In this document: piece after piece, positions 49,019-62,000 of the stretch | How positions within the stretch are numbered: position 1 is the stretch's first letter | How the letters are laid out: each line of letters opens with the position of its first letter | NCBI GenBank assembly: GCA_902729315.2 | Contig: LR746279.1 | Span: forward strand, 1,316,001 to 1,380,000 | DNA: 64,000 nucleotides | Direction of reading: 5' to 3' | From: Spirodela intermedia | Taxonomy: Eukaryota; Streptophyta; Magnoliopsida; Alismatales; Araceae | Translations under genes and position numbers: made by a program | The notes under the pieces: model-generated | Database searches by the model: none | What the model was told of the DNA's origin: nothing | The model's input: the letters and a program-made list of their open reading frames with translations, nothing else

Positions 49019-50202
49019 ATGGAGATGGGTTCGGGCTCTACTGGTGGGGGCGACTCACCCCGTGGGCTCAAGTTCGGGAAGAAGGTCTTCTTCGAGAACC
49101 TGGGCAGCGGCGGGAGCTCGTCGTCGGCGGCGCCGCCATCGGCAGCGGCAGGGAAGAGGGGGAAGAGCGTGGCCCAGGGGCAGCAGCAGCCACCGAGATG
49201 CCAAGTGGAGGGTTGTGGCCTAGATCTGACGGGGAGCAAGGCCTACTACTGCCGACACAAGGTCTGCGGGACGCATTCCAAGTCCCCCAAGGTTGTCGTC
49301 GCCGGCATGGAGCAGAGGTTTTGCCAGCAGTGCAGCAGGTAGGTTTCTTCTTCTCCCCCCCTGATCCTCTTCCCTGATCTGATCCCCTGGTATACCATGA
49401 ATGTGCTCAGATTTTACTGGCTCTCCTCAAATCTGTGCCGATCTTGCTCTTAGTCTACCCGGATCATAATCTCCTTCTGAGATATTCTATTAGCCACCGA
49501 CGGATACCGGAGGAGCAGGAAAGCTTATATTCTTGTCCGACTTCATACCCATCAGCGGAACCTGCTTAGATTCTACTGGGTCTCCTCAAATCTGTATTGA
49601 TCTTGGCCTTCTTGGTGCAGTCGCCCTCTTTTCCCCCCTCTCTTTGCGGGTTTCCAGGGGCACCTCCATTAGACAGACCCAGCGAAGCTTTCTCTTTACC
49701 GGGTCTGACTCCCTGGGGGTTCTTGCTCGCCCATGGAAGCTCAGATCAGGGTTTGGAGCTCCTTCTGTAGGGGTTACCTCCTCCTCTGATTAAGATCCTG
49801 TTCTGCTACCATTTTCCTCACAAGTTCCTCAAGTTTGCTCAGGTGTATGTGAATTCTGAAAATAGCACTGCCCATTTTGATGCCTGGATATATGTATCAT
49901 AGTTGTGATTCCTATGATTCTCTCTCGTTCCTTCATATATGTAGATTATTTTGCATAGTATGAGAGCCATTGACCTAGTTCGACTGGCATGATAGAATAG
50001 TCCCATCTCATGTTGAATGCCTGCAGTTGGTTTTGATTCGGATGGCCTGGTTCTCTCTCATCCCATATGAACTTGGCGGCAGGCTTTGGAGAAGACACTC
50101 TGAACAATGAGCTCTGATCAGAGCTTGTAGATATATGCGAAGAAGCTTTCTTTATGGCTTTTCTTATGAACTTGTACAGAGGTGGGACTCATCTTATTCT
50201 TT

Positions 50203-50280
<78 letters not shown>

Positions 50281-52044
50281 TCTCACTCTCTCACTCTCTC
50301 TTCCTGAGGATACTCTAAGAGACCTGCTAATTCTTCTGAATTATTGAACTCTTTAGAAGAGCTTGTGGTTAGTGGGACTTATCTTACTCTCTCCTTTGGA
50401 TCACAGGGTTGCCCACGAAAAAGAGTTTCTCTTTCTACACCAATGATTTAATTGGCGCGCCTCTCACTCTATCTCTACCCCTCACCACATCTCCCTGTCT
50501 TAAGAAACCCTGAGAAACCTACTAATGCTTCTGGGCAATGACCAGTCTGTTTTGGCATCCAAGCGTGGCCAATGCATAGAGCACATTCTGGGCAATGATC
50601 TAATGGTTTTAGGGTTCAGATTGAGCTGGAAGAAGGCTGATGAGCTGAAAGCACATTGAATGTGCGCACTTTAGCATGGAAAAATGGATAAAAAAAATTT
50701 AAACCGCATGAATTTTTCAGTGGTGATTATTGGAGAAAAATAATAGAAAATCAGCAGATAAAGAGAAGAACACGTGTTTTTTTTTTTTTTTTTTTTTGTT
50801 ATTACTTGATATGGCTGATTCTCCCAGTCTTCTCTCTCATTCTGGAGAGAGAAAGTACCTTACAGTTATGGAGATGGCAGGTGGGAGGTATTTATTGAAG
50901 GCAAGGATAAAACCAGGTTTTTTTTCCTTTGACAATATCAAAAATAGTATTATCTTACGTGGCCAGAAATCGTTTCTAATTAAAAGCCCGTTATGATGAA
51001 GTTGCTTTTTTTTAGGGTTGAGAATGGGCCGAGTGGGCCGGGCCGGCCCATTTTCCCGACTTGGACCATAACATCTAATCGGGGAGAGAAATAAATCGGG
51101 TGCTCAACCATGTTTCCTCTGCCAGGTGGCTGCCCTCGTGGCAGCCGAAACCTGGTCCCACTGATTGGTGGTGGTTACCTGTGCAGGTTCCACCAGCTGC
51201 AAGAATTTGACCAGGGGAAGCGGAGCTGCCGCCGCCGCCTGGCTGGCCACAATGAGCGGCGGAGGAAGCCTGTGCTGGGCACCATGGGGCACTGCTTAGC
51301 GCCACCAGCGCTGCCGCCATTTGAAGGTCTGCCCTATGCTCAGTTTGCTCTCCACTGGCCTTCTCCTCTACAAAGATCTCATTTTTCCATGCCTATCTAG
51401 GCGGCGGCGGCGGCAGATTTGGCGGCTTTCTCATGGACTTCTCCTCCCACCCGAGACTTCCTGCAACACCAGAGGAGGTGTGGGCGAGTGTTAGGGTGGA
51501 TGGCGGAGGTCCTGGCACTCAATGGCTGGGCAGCTCCGCCCTGTTGCCCAGCAGCGGTGGCACCACCACTGCCACCAGCCTCAGCCACCCTTACCTGCAA
51601 GCTCTGCCCCGTGGCACCCTCTTCTCGAGCCAGGGAGCCCCCCCTGGTGAAGGATTTGGAGTCTCCGACTCGGGCTGTGCTCTCTCTCTTCTGTCAACCC
51701 AGCCATGGGGATCATCTGCACCTGCCGCCGCTGCTGCCACCAGAAACCCGCCACCAGCTGCCCCTGGCGGCAGCTACGGCGGGCAATTGGGCGCTGCCAT
51801 TGCGGCCGATTTTGGTGCCACCAACGACTCGTGGAGCATGAAGGGGCACGAGGGCGGCGGCACCAGTGGCACCCATGTGATCCCCCCTGAGCAGGGCCTG
51901 GGGCGGCTGGGAGAGCCGCCGGGGGAGGCCGCCCAGTTCTCCAGCGAGCTCGAGCTCGCTCTGCAGGGCAGCAAGCCATGCCTGGACTCTGGCCCGGGCA
52001 GAGCCTACGGCTTCCCCAGTAGCCGCATACAGTGGCCTCCTTAA
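49019..52044 (+). CDS. SQUAMOSA promoter-binding-like transcription factor (SPL9/OsSPL14 clade)
   Basis: Nuclear SBP-domain factor that binds GTAC-core sites and promotes the juvenile-to-adult and floral transitions; in rice this clade also controls tillering and panicle branching. Exons 49019-49338, 51187-51326 and 51401-52044 join in frame to 367 residues. The start [11 protein letters not shown] and the block [12 protein letters not shown] match the clade. The SBP domain spans about residues 61-135. Its zinc ligands are visible in [26 protein letters not shown] and KRSC, and its nuclear localisation signal lies in [17 protein letters not shown]. The intron splits the SBP domain after CQQCS, as is usual in the family. 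Later come [12 protein letters not shown], the miR156 target region [17 protein letters not shown] and [11 protein letters not shown], all as in OsSPL14/17. The 1.85-kb first intron holds a long CT run. Confidence 0.96.
50205..50300. repeat. Long CT microsatellite in SPL intron 1
   Basis: About 70 bases of pure CT followed by CT blocks broken by CACTCTC. On the sense strand it would be pyrimidine-rich in the pre-mRNA, far from either splice site. A poly-T run also occurs at about 50776-50798. Confidence 0.92.
51677..51696 (+). promoter_or_regulatory. miR156/157 target site in SPL coding region
   Basis: The 20 bases GTGCTCTCTCTCTTCTGTCA are the canonical plant miR156 complementary site of SPL mRNAs, read in the frame that gives CALSLLS at about residues 246-252. 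This predicts post-transcriptional repression of the SPL gene by age-dependent miR156. Confidence 0.96.
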
Positions 52045-52783
52045 TGATTCCCCATTGAAAATCTCTCTCTCTGCTCTGCATTTGGACCTGAAGCTCCTCT
52101 CGTCCGTTTTCTCATGAACCTCCTCCCCCTCTCAGATACATCTCTCAGACTTTTCCCTTTGGATCGGCCAGGAAGTGCCGAGGTTTGCTGCTTTTGATTC
52201 ATTTTTTGCAGGAATCTTTGCTCTCCGGAGTTTTTGGAGGAATTTCCCGGCTACTGTCCGCGCCCACCTGGCTCTGGGCCTGTTGCAGCAACTCCGATTG
52301 CCGGGTGGCGGCGGTGGGCGGCGGAGAAGGTGGCTGGCCGTTGACCCTGAAAGGTTCTGTAAATGTGCCACTAAAAGTTCATTTTTTTTTGGGTATTGTC
52401 GGTCTGGGTGAGCTGGGATGTGGGCCAGTCTTATCGGGCTATATTGGGCTGTGTTGGATCACATATGGGCTGTTTTGTCCAGGCCCACGTTGTCTATCCG
52501 GTGTACCCGCAGTTTTATTTATACCCCCATGCAAAACGGGGGTATGTTTGAGATTCACTATAAATAGTGGGTGTTTTTGTTAAATTAGTGATAAAGTTGG
52601 CTAAAATCTAAAATGGCGTGGTGTGCGACGTGGCCGTTGATGATTGGCCGATCCAATTCTCCCCGGCCTCCGGGATGATCCTTCCGGCAAGAAGGTCGTC
52701 GGAGGGGAAGGGGGGGGTGGGGTGTTGCCGGCGACTCACCGGAGAAGCGAAATCGCCGCCGGCGGACCTTCTCAAGGAGATCG
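52045..52783. other. SPL/STR9 intergenic region
   Basis: SPL 3' UTR and STR9 promoter and leader. The open frame at 52618-52854 overlaps the STR9 start in another frame and has no family resemblance. No other feature is seen. Confidence 0.6.
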
Positions 52784-54259
52784 ATGGCCGCACTCGGCTG
52801 CTGCACCGTCTCTTCTCCTCCCAGGTGATGAGCTCTGTGACGGATAAACCCTAACTCCATCCTCTTCCTCTTCTTCTGTTGTTCTCACCTGATACTTCAT
52901 CTACTGCCTCGGCAGTTCGGTGCATTTCATCATCTTCAATCCTCCCCTTGTGCTCGTATGGACGGCTCTAGGCCTTCTTGGATCTCGGATTTTCGGATTG
53001 TTAGGGTTCTTCGGGGAAGACCCGGCCGGATAATTAGGTTTTAAGATGGGCTCCGGTGCCGGGTCCTTCGTGTTATTTTGATGTGCGCGTGAATCGATGG
53101 TAGGTTTCGCCTGGCAATGAGCTGGGAGTTTATGTGCTTGTCTGGTGATTTTCAGAGGAGCCTGGGGTAGCCCGCTGAGAACCAGCCAGAGAAGAACCGT
53201 GGCCTGCAAGCAGTATCTGAAGAACAGGCTGCTGGTTAGAGCGGAGGTGAACTTCGTGAATGCCGAGGAAGCGAAGAGGCTCGTCGATGAGGAGGGCTTT
53301 ACTGTTCTCGACGTGCGAGACAAATCCCAATATGACAGAGCTCACATACAGTCATCTTATCACGTCCCTCTGTTCGTAGAGAACAAGGACAATGATCCTG
53401 GTACGAGTTCTTCCAGAAAAACTTGCATCTGCTTACAAATCTTACTTGCAACAATTCCATGCTGTATGTGGCAAATTATTCACTTTGTTTCAAGTGCATT
53501 AAATCAATCCATGGCATGGTATCAGACCCGATGATCGTTCTATGGGTTCTTGAGTTGACTTGCAGATATATATGGAAGCGTATCAAAATGGTTTCATACT
53601 AGAAAGAAAAATATCACAAGATTTGGTTATTAATATCAAAAGAATGGTTTCCAGTACTTTAATGAGATAATTTTACCTCATTTAATGATGTTATTATAAA
53701 TTATGAATGTTCCACAGGCACGATCATTAAGAGGACTCTGCACAATAACTTCTCTGGGTTGTTCTACGGGTTGCCATTCACCAAGCCCAATCCGGAATTT
53801 GTTCAATCCATCAGGGGCCAGTTTTCCCCTGACAGCAAGATCTTGCTCGTCTGCCAAGAGGGTTTGAGGTCAGCCATTAGCAGCTTTCAATACCTCATGA
53901 CGATTGCTTCTGTTCATACAGCAAGAGAATGCCGAAATATTCTGCAGCTTCTTCTTTCTGCTCAATTCATTGATTGCATGACCTCATTTGATCCGTCACG
54001 CCAAGCTGCTTCATGCTTCCTGCTTACAGTTTCTCGGAATTCGCTTCAATTTCTTTCTGGTTCAGCTTAGTTTGTCCGAAGGTTGCAATCTCATTCAAGC
54101 GATTTCATTCTGAAGGAAATTGAGGACTGAATTATATGAAATAATTCAAAGTATTCTGTATGATGAATGTTATTATGCCATTTCCAAAGTGTCTTGCTCA
54201 TGAGGAAAATATGAGGTCTTGAACCAGTTTTACTGAATTTTTTTTTTAGGGTTTTGCAG

Positions 54260-54296
<37 letters not shown>

Positions 54297-55194
54297 GATA
54301 TATATACCCCTCCTCGCTCTCTTGTGATGCACCCAACAGAAAGATTGGCCTTTATTTTTGTCCATCTGATATATTTCCGTGTGATGTTGAAGGTCTGCTG
54401 CAGCTGCTAGCAAGCTGGAGCAGGAGGGCTTTCAGAACGTTTCTTGCATCACCTCAGGCCTTCAGTCAGTGAAACCAGGTCATTCGACGGATCCCAAGTG
54501 TGGATTTATTGCATAATTTCTGGAGCAATAGAACGGGTCCTCACCACCTATGTTTTTTCACCACCGCGCAGGAACATTCAGCTCTGTTGGTTCGACGAAG
54601 CTCGAGGATGCTGGAAAGGCTGGCCTGGTCACCGTCCAGGGCAAGATCTCCGCCGTGCTGGGGACTGTATTAATCTGTGAGTCTCCTTGGCCACTCTAAT
54701 TCCACTACTTTGAAGGATCACCAATATTCTGCAGCTTAGAATAGGCTTCGCTACTCTCTCTCTCTCTCTCTCTCTCTGATTGTGAGGTTGTTCAGACTAT
54801 GCCCATTCCTTTCTCTCTCTCTGTGATTGTGAAGTTGTTCAGACTAAGCCCATTCCTCTCTCTCTTTGATTGTGAAGTTGTTCAGACTAAAGCCCATCTC
54901 TCTCTAGTTGTGAGGTTGTTCAGACTGAGCCCATTTCAATCTCTCTCTCTCCCTCTCTGTGATTGTGAGGTTGTTCACTGAGCCCATCTCTCTCTCTCTC
55001 TCTCTCTCTGATTGTGAAGTTGTTCAGACTGAGCCCATCTCTCTCTGTCTGTCTCTCTGATTCTAAGGTTGTTCATACTGAGCCCATTTCAATCTCTCTC
55101 TCTCTCTCTCTCTCTGATTGTGAGGTTGGTCAGCTGAGCCCATTTCTCTGTCTCTGTCTCTCTGGTTGTGAGGTTGTTCAAACTTAGCCCCATT

Positions 55195-55225
<31 letters not shown>

Positions 55226-55388
55226 TTTCTGGCCCTTTTTATCTCGATCGACCAACCTTCGTTTCGTTTTCCATCTTCTCATTGAGCTTGGCTATTTCCA
55301 ATGCGCAGGCGCGTACCTCTTCATAACCTTCTTCCCGGATCAAGCTGAGAAGCTCCTGCAGATGAGCCCCGTGAGCCCCGCGAGCTAG
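52784..55388 (+). CDS. STR9: Rhodanese-like domain protein 9, chloroplastic
   Basis: Thylakoid or plastid membrane protein with a single rhodanese (sulfurtransferase-like) domain. Six exons join in frame to 235 residues: 52784-52824, 53156-53400, 53718-53868, 54393-54478, 54572-54676, 55309-55388. Arabidopsis STR9 (At2g42220) is, as I recall, 234 residues. The N-terminal part, ending KNRLLVRA, is transit-peptide-like. VNFVNAEEAKRLVDEEGFTV, LDVRDKSQYDRAHI and LHNNFSGLFYGLPF follow. The active-site loop is CQEGLRS with its catalytic Cys. A C-terminal hydrophobic segment (ISAVLGTVLICAYLFITFF) should anchor it in a membrane. The first exon is only 41 coding bases, so the start at 52784 depends on the phase match to exon 2 (PP|RGAWGSPLRTSQRR). 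Intron 5 is largely a minisatellite. Sulfur substrate unknown. Confidence 0.94.
54753..55226. repeat. Minisatellite in STR9 intron 5 (nine units, ~37-57 bp)
   Basis: Nine units of GATTGTGAGGTTGTTCAGAC followed by TGAGCCCAT and a CT run, starting near 54778, 54823, 54868, 54905, 54960, 55009, 55059, 55115 and 55164. A CT run precedes the array and a short CA run ends it. Unit length differs mainly through the CT run. The array takes up about three quarters of the intron. Confidence 0.95.
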
Positions 55389-55836
55389 CCGCTGTAAATC
55401 CTCGGACGGCCAGGCCCCTCCTGCCCCATTTCAGTTCTCTCTTCTCACAGACGCTAAGTAGGAGGTGGTGGCGACGATGACGACCTCTGCCGACAGGAGT
55501 TGTCCCGCAATCTCGGAGAAATCGCTCAGCCCAGTCTCATAAAACGCCGCCATTTTAGTGGGAATAAGCCAGATTTCTCATTCAACAGGAAACAGTAGAA
55601 TCCAACCTCATGCATTCTCATATAAATTACCATATATAGTCACATAAATATTAATACAGCCGTAAGAATATGATCCAACTTAGGGCATCTGAGGTCCAAT
55701 TGCCGTGTATAATCATGGATAAACCCCTGGATTATATCAGTTCGTTCTTCTGAGATCATGCATCAATACATCTCACAAAGAAATGAACACTAGGTAGTGA
55801 ATCATATTAGGCCTGATGATTCCAAGAACATCACCA

Positions 55837-55873
<37 letters not shown>

Positions 55874-56030
55874 AGTTTCACACCAAAAATGGGGCATAAA
55901 GAGTAGAGTCGCAACTGGGGCTTACCCATCCAATCAAAGAGTGCACCAAGGACTGGAAGGTGGGTCAGCTGAGGAAGTGGTAAGGACGGCAGAGATCCAT
56001 TGCAGGCCCTACAAGCTGTGTGCTCGTTCT
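55389..56030. other. Convergent intergenic region STR9/TBCCD1
   Basis: About 640 bp holding both 3' UTRs, with a CT run at about 55841-55875. No other feature is recognisable. Confidence 0.7.
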
Positions 56031-59000
56031 TCAGTCACCCTGGAGACAGTAGAGCTGGCGGATGTTCCCTGATGCTGCCAAATATGGCAAAAAAAAAAAA
56101 AAAAAACAACAACAACACAGCAGTTAGAAGTATCTTCCTCCCCTCCTCCCCCCAAAAAAAGAAACCCACCAGCTCAAGCAGCTCCTTTTCTTTTCATGCA
56201 CAAAATAGATACTAGAACCCGCAGAAATAGCGAGCCATGGAGCTCTTAACATGGCTAAAATAGTAAAAAAAAAGATACGGATGGAGATAAAAATAGAAAG
56301 CTATGAAGCATCCGTTGCTAATAACATACATCAATTATAAATCAGTTAGGAAGAATGCCCCATGAGTAATGGCTTTTTATCAGTTATAAATCAGGGGAAT
56401 TTGTCCCAGGATTAACTTGATAGCTAAGCCAAGAATGCCACTTGAATATTTACCATATAGCCAGTCTTTGAAGTGTATATGAAGAGCTGAAGCCAATTCC
56501 CGTTTCCGCTTTTCCTCTAGCTGTGCGTTTCTCATGGCTTGTAGGATATCATGGGACGCTAAATGCTGAACAAGGACAGAAAGATTACTAATTTCAGCCA
56601 CCGTAGAAAGAAAAACAGAGAAAGTGATACGAATAATTATATATATGATTGGCATCCCATGTAACTTTTTAACCAGTAAATAAATCGAAGAGATGATGAA
56701 TTTAAGCCGGATGTGAACAATATGATAACATTTTGATATACATTAAAATAAATTAAATAAAATTTCATACATTAGAACAATTTAAGCCGGATGTGCATTT
56801 ATCATGGCTTGTTGGATATCATGGGAAACTAGATGCTGAACAAGGACAGAAAATTACTAATTTCAGCCACTGTGGAAAGAAAAAACAGAGAAAGTGATAC
56901 GAATACCTATATATGATTGGCATTTCATGTAAAGTTTTTAAGAATAAAAAAATCGAAGAGATGATAAATTTATACGATAATGTTTAATACATTGAAACAA
57001 TAATAATAAAAAGATGTGCCCTTTGGAGGAAGGATTACAAGCTTACTAAGTAATTGGCTAAGTATGAGCAATCTTATGATCCTCTTTGAAAATATTCGCA
57101 GTGCATGTTCATACCCGTTTTTTCTGTGAGGCCATGTAAGCCTCTGGAAGCCGAAATGGATTATCATTCGTGAGCTGGGCAGAATCCCCCCCAGAACCGT
57201 CGGGAATCTGCACAGCAACGTAAAGATGTTATACTAAAAAATCTGCCAACTTCAGTTTTTTGAAAAATCTGTTGAATCTCGATATCCCAGGCATGCTAAG
57301 TTATCTATAAAAAAAATGGCCGATGGTTTCAAGGAAGATGCTGACAGGTGCTCCAGTTGATTAGATCCTTCGAGTTCGAACAGAAGGATGGGGAGAAGAG
57401 AGATTGCATACCAAGAAGTTAGTGAATTGGTCAGGATCAAGGCATGTCGCAGACTCTGCTGGGACATCAGACACCCCGGCCGGATGAGATAGAGAGTCAT
57501 GTGGATCCACCATTCCCAGGGCTAAAGGTTCGTTCCATCTGTTGATAGCTGCATTTAAGCCCACTTGAGCCATATGCTCATTTAACTGTGGATAAAATGT
57601 ATTGTAAGGAGCCACCTGTGGAAAAGTGGAGCAAAATTCTCAGTTCCAAACTTAACACTGGGACTCAAACAACATGGACGAATTTATTACTATTATAGAT
57701 GCATTTAAGATAAAAAAAAAACGATATAGTTTGCTGTCCCTGGAGCAAAGGAAATCACAGACACAGACTAGTAGGTTTCCTTCTTGAGGAAAAATCCAAA
57801 GCATACACGTTGGCTTCTCTCCTGAGCGCTGCAGACTCTTAATGTTTTTGTCATCAGTGTTCCATCAAGGCAATACAAACTTGGCGCTGTGAACTCCATT
57901 GTAAGCTGCGTTCAAATTGCACAGCTCATCTAGTTCTTAGTTCCACTCCCATGGCAATTCTGAAGGTTGATTACCACCTCCAGGTGTACCCAGTGGACTG
58001 GCATTCCTGACAGCAGCCTTGCATGGAAAATCAGATCATTCTGGTTTAAGGTGAGGCGCAGTTCAGTTTCAGTTTCTCTTTCTCCACTTATAAGGTTGAA
58101 AACATCTAGATAGACCATAAAGTCACGATAGAGGACAGATGGTCAGTCATGTTCAGCATCCAGTAACTCGATTAATAACTATACATATGTTTTTAGATGG
58201 GATTGTATGTAGTATATCAATAAGAGAGAAATATGCTACTAATAGACGGATAAGAAAAAGGTATGTATGAAACTAAATCTAGTATCGTTAGCAAATCAAA
58301 ATACAATTGAATAAATAGAACCAACGAGAAAATTTGAACAATGTCGGCCACATGACCAGGCCAGACTTGGAGACAAAAGCAGACTAACTCAAAATCTATA
58401 TTCACGCCGCCATCACAATAAGGAAACTGACGAGATGATATCCAGTAGACTGGTGAAAATATAAGGTTTTCAAGAATGACTATCATCCCACAGTCCAATC
58501 ATTTGATACTTATACATCTTATCGTCAGAACAACAGTCAGAACACGGTGGACTCGTTCATCAATTTTTGTTTCTCTAAACTTTATATCACTAGGACTGAC
58601 AAAGTAGCATAGTTTTCCACGACCCAAGAGATTTCTGATAGGAAGGTCTACCAACCAAGAAAGGTGAAAGCAGGAATCTTGGTGATCAAAGTGAACAGGT
58701 ACTAGAAACACAAACAGGGTCTACCTTCAAATTGTGGTTGTCCCCAAGAATCAGAGGACGCTGAGTTACCCCTAAGAAAAACAAACACTCCCGACAAGTA
58801 GCAATACAGATACGCTTTGCGGCTGTAATAACCTGTACCCTTTCACAGTGTTCTACCTTTACAACCTGAAAAGATGACACAAAACTGTAACTTTTGTTCA
58901 AAATCGTAAAAAGGAGGTGAAGCAATCAGATTACATGCAATGAAAAAAACTCAGCCATAAAAAATTTAGCACGCAAATGCACACAACCTTGTGTAATATG

Positions 59001-62000
59001 CTGACTAGTCAAATTTAAAGTTTTTTTTCAGTAGCTGCAAGAGATGAGTAAAAATGCTTTCGAATTGTATTCCTAAATCAGCTGGGGCCAATACAATCCG
59101 GATTGGGGCAAAACGAAAGTTTGAATAAAGGCCTTTCTAATAAATGAACCTGACTCTCGTGCCTCTTCATAGGTGATGGCTCACAGGCGAGTTTTTTCCC
59201 TTTCCTCGTTCTACCACCTCTTCCAGTGAGTGACAAGAGCATGCCTTACCTATTTTTTCCCCCAACGGCAGTATTCGTTGGAAGTAAGAAGTCTAGGCCC
59301 AATTGAGGCAGGTAAACCAGAAAATTCATTGCCCACGGCTTTTTACTGTATGGGAGATACTAAGTAAGAGTTTCACAGCATAGATTTTACATTTCTAGGT
59401 CACACGTACTTCTTTTCACTTTACAAGCTCAGTTTTTCCTGTCTTCTCATAAGGGAGGGTGGGATATGTTGATGTGGCACCGAAGAACAATCAGAAGTTT
59501 CAAACCAGACACTACTTGTTCCTGATTCGAAATTGATACAGAATAACTTATTGAATATCCTTGACCGTTTACTCGGATGTATTTGATACTGACTACAACA
59601 TAACGTTAACTTATCATTTGCTCTGCCAAAAACAAAAGCCTATGAGGTATTCAGACCTCCAGAATGAATAACTCATGCATACCTTCCCAATGGCACCAAG
59701 AACAATAGTTGTGTCAGAGCATCCATAAATTGTGGCATATCCCACAGGTGCTAGCAGATAAATAACTGAATCGTGGCAATTTATAACCTGCAGTGACGTT
59801 TATCAATCAGTACAAAGAAAGAAAGTCAACTAGTATATTTTGAGATAAAAGATGAACACTTTTAATTTATGATCACATCTAAGCTGTTGTGCATGCCAAA
59901 GTATGAGATAACATGTTAATTTTAACAAAAAAACAATAAAATCAGAAAAAACTGGATATTGGCAGCAAAAAGATCAGCATAATCAGTTCCCATTCAATCA
60001 CTGGGTGGAATCTCCCCAAGGATGATCAAATTAACATGGAGCTACAGAAAAAACACTCTGAAACAGTGGATACTTGCATGCAACCCACGTGGGGAAAACC
60101 TCTGGTTAAAGGAAAAAGGACACATAAATCTGAAAAAGTTCAATGAGTCTCTGAAAGGTATGTATTAAGAAAAATTGAGATTCCTTGGAAGGTACTAAAA
60201 ATAGTCATTACAAAGGCACCAGCATACCAAATACTAAATCCGAAGTTTTTCCACAAAGGGATCCAATAGTGAAGCTGTTTTGACGTAAACTTAATCAGGT
60301 GTGAAGAACTAGGTGTTCATGGACCAAAAATATACCCTTAAAAAACTAACTTAATTGGGTCACATTGGAATTCGGGAACGAATACGGATCAAGGAATGAA
60401 ACATGTAGCTATAGAAAAATGAAGAGATAAGGATAGGAGAATATGCCAGTCATTGGGAGCAATGCAGTAATTGAAGCTATTGATGGCTGCAGACTATGCA
60501 GGGAGGCCTTTTCTGCAACAGGACCTGGTCGGACGTTGAAACAGATCCAGAAAACCTGTTCAGCACATCCTGGACACATACTGAACTAAAATAAACAACT
60601 TCCTCTTCGTTAAGAGAAAAATCCCACGAGGAATGACTTGTCAAAAAGTCATATTTCTAGGAGCACAGGATTAACTAGGAGACTACTTAGGAGGGATGAT
60701 ACATGTCTCCACGAACCTTCAGCAGTTTGTTACATCTATAGTTTATTCAGGCCTCCATCGCACTGGACTAAGAGTTAAGCTTACCAGTATTTCAGACTCT
60801 ATCCCCAAACATTCGAGAACCTTAAAAGATTTGATGCTATTGACACTCTCTAACTAAACAGAACCTAGAGAAGGAAAATTACCGAGTGTTCTATTAGATC
60901 ATTATTCCTCTGCCTTTTCTGAGTGTCCTAATCAAAATATGTAGTTAAGCCCAAAAAACGCGTTCAAGAGTTGCAATGATTGATTTCTAACTTAAAATGC
61001 CTGTTACAATCCAAAGAGAGAATTGAAGAGTTCAAGGGTGTTTTTTTCTGATCCTAATGGAGAACCCCAAAGATATTCTTTTGTCTCTAATGGGAGATCC
61101 AAAGTTTAAATAAATGTAGCGAACCATTTAATGCAAGAGTTCATAATGAGAAATGGATTTTCTGTTAGCATTTTGCAGGTCTTATGCATTTCCTAAGAAG
61201 AGAGCGTTTTCCCTAAACCCTTCCACAAACATCCCGTCCATACATATTTTTCCTGCTAAACATTACCAGTAGTGTGGACTTACACAGGAAAGAAATGCAG
61301 AGAAAACCTAAATAAAGCAAACTAGCTGGCTCAACAATATGGTCAGGGTCCCTGTAAACGTGAAAGTGTCACGCTTTTATATGTTAAAAGCTCAACCAGA
61401 GTAAAGAAGTAAAAATCAGAACCAAGTTCATTTGCCATTAAAATTAAAATTTCCATTGTGTTCCGTTGATGACACTGTGCTAATGAAGATGTCTAGGCTT
61501 CATCTCTCACCTTCACAGAGTTTCCTTTTATATCACTAGGACGCTTTATCACAGAAGCTTTAGAAATGCCCTCCACAAAAGTCTGACTTCTTGAGTAGGT
61601 GACATTCCGAGAGATATTGCTTTCAACCCTCACCTGAGTTATGGAAGCATCGGGTATGAAAGCATCCATATCTGAGCCACTTAATGGGATATCTTCTTTT
61701 GTGGTCATTCTCTCAGCGGTATCCTCCAATGAAGCAGCAACGTTTTGCAAAATCCACTCAAGGATCTGTGCAGCTGGTGCAGGAGCATTAGGCATGTCTG
61801 GATCCGAGTTTGCAAAAAAATGTGCCGCCTGAGTCAAAGGAACTCCGAATTTTTTTTCACCAAACTGAATCAGAAACCCAAGGTGCTCAAATCTTTCGTG
61901 GGTCAAAACCTACAAATAAGCCATGGGACATGTCGATTATTAAATCCAACATTTTACAAAACAAGAGAAATATTACCAGCCAATCATATGTACAAGTTAA

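Noticed and set aside
51581-52081. 166-residue reverse-strand frame
   Set aside because: Antisense to SPL exon 3, which is GC-rich and lacks stops on both strands.
57930-58118. 62-residue reverse-strand frame in TBCCD1 intron 5
   Set aside because: Lies between well-supported exons that join without it; no homology.
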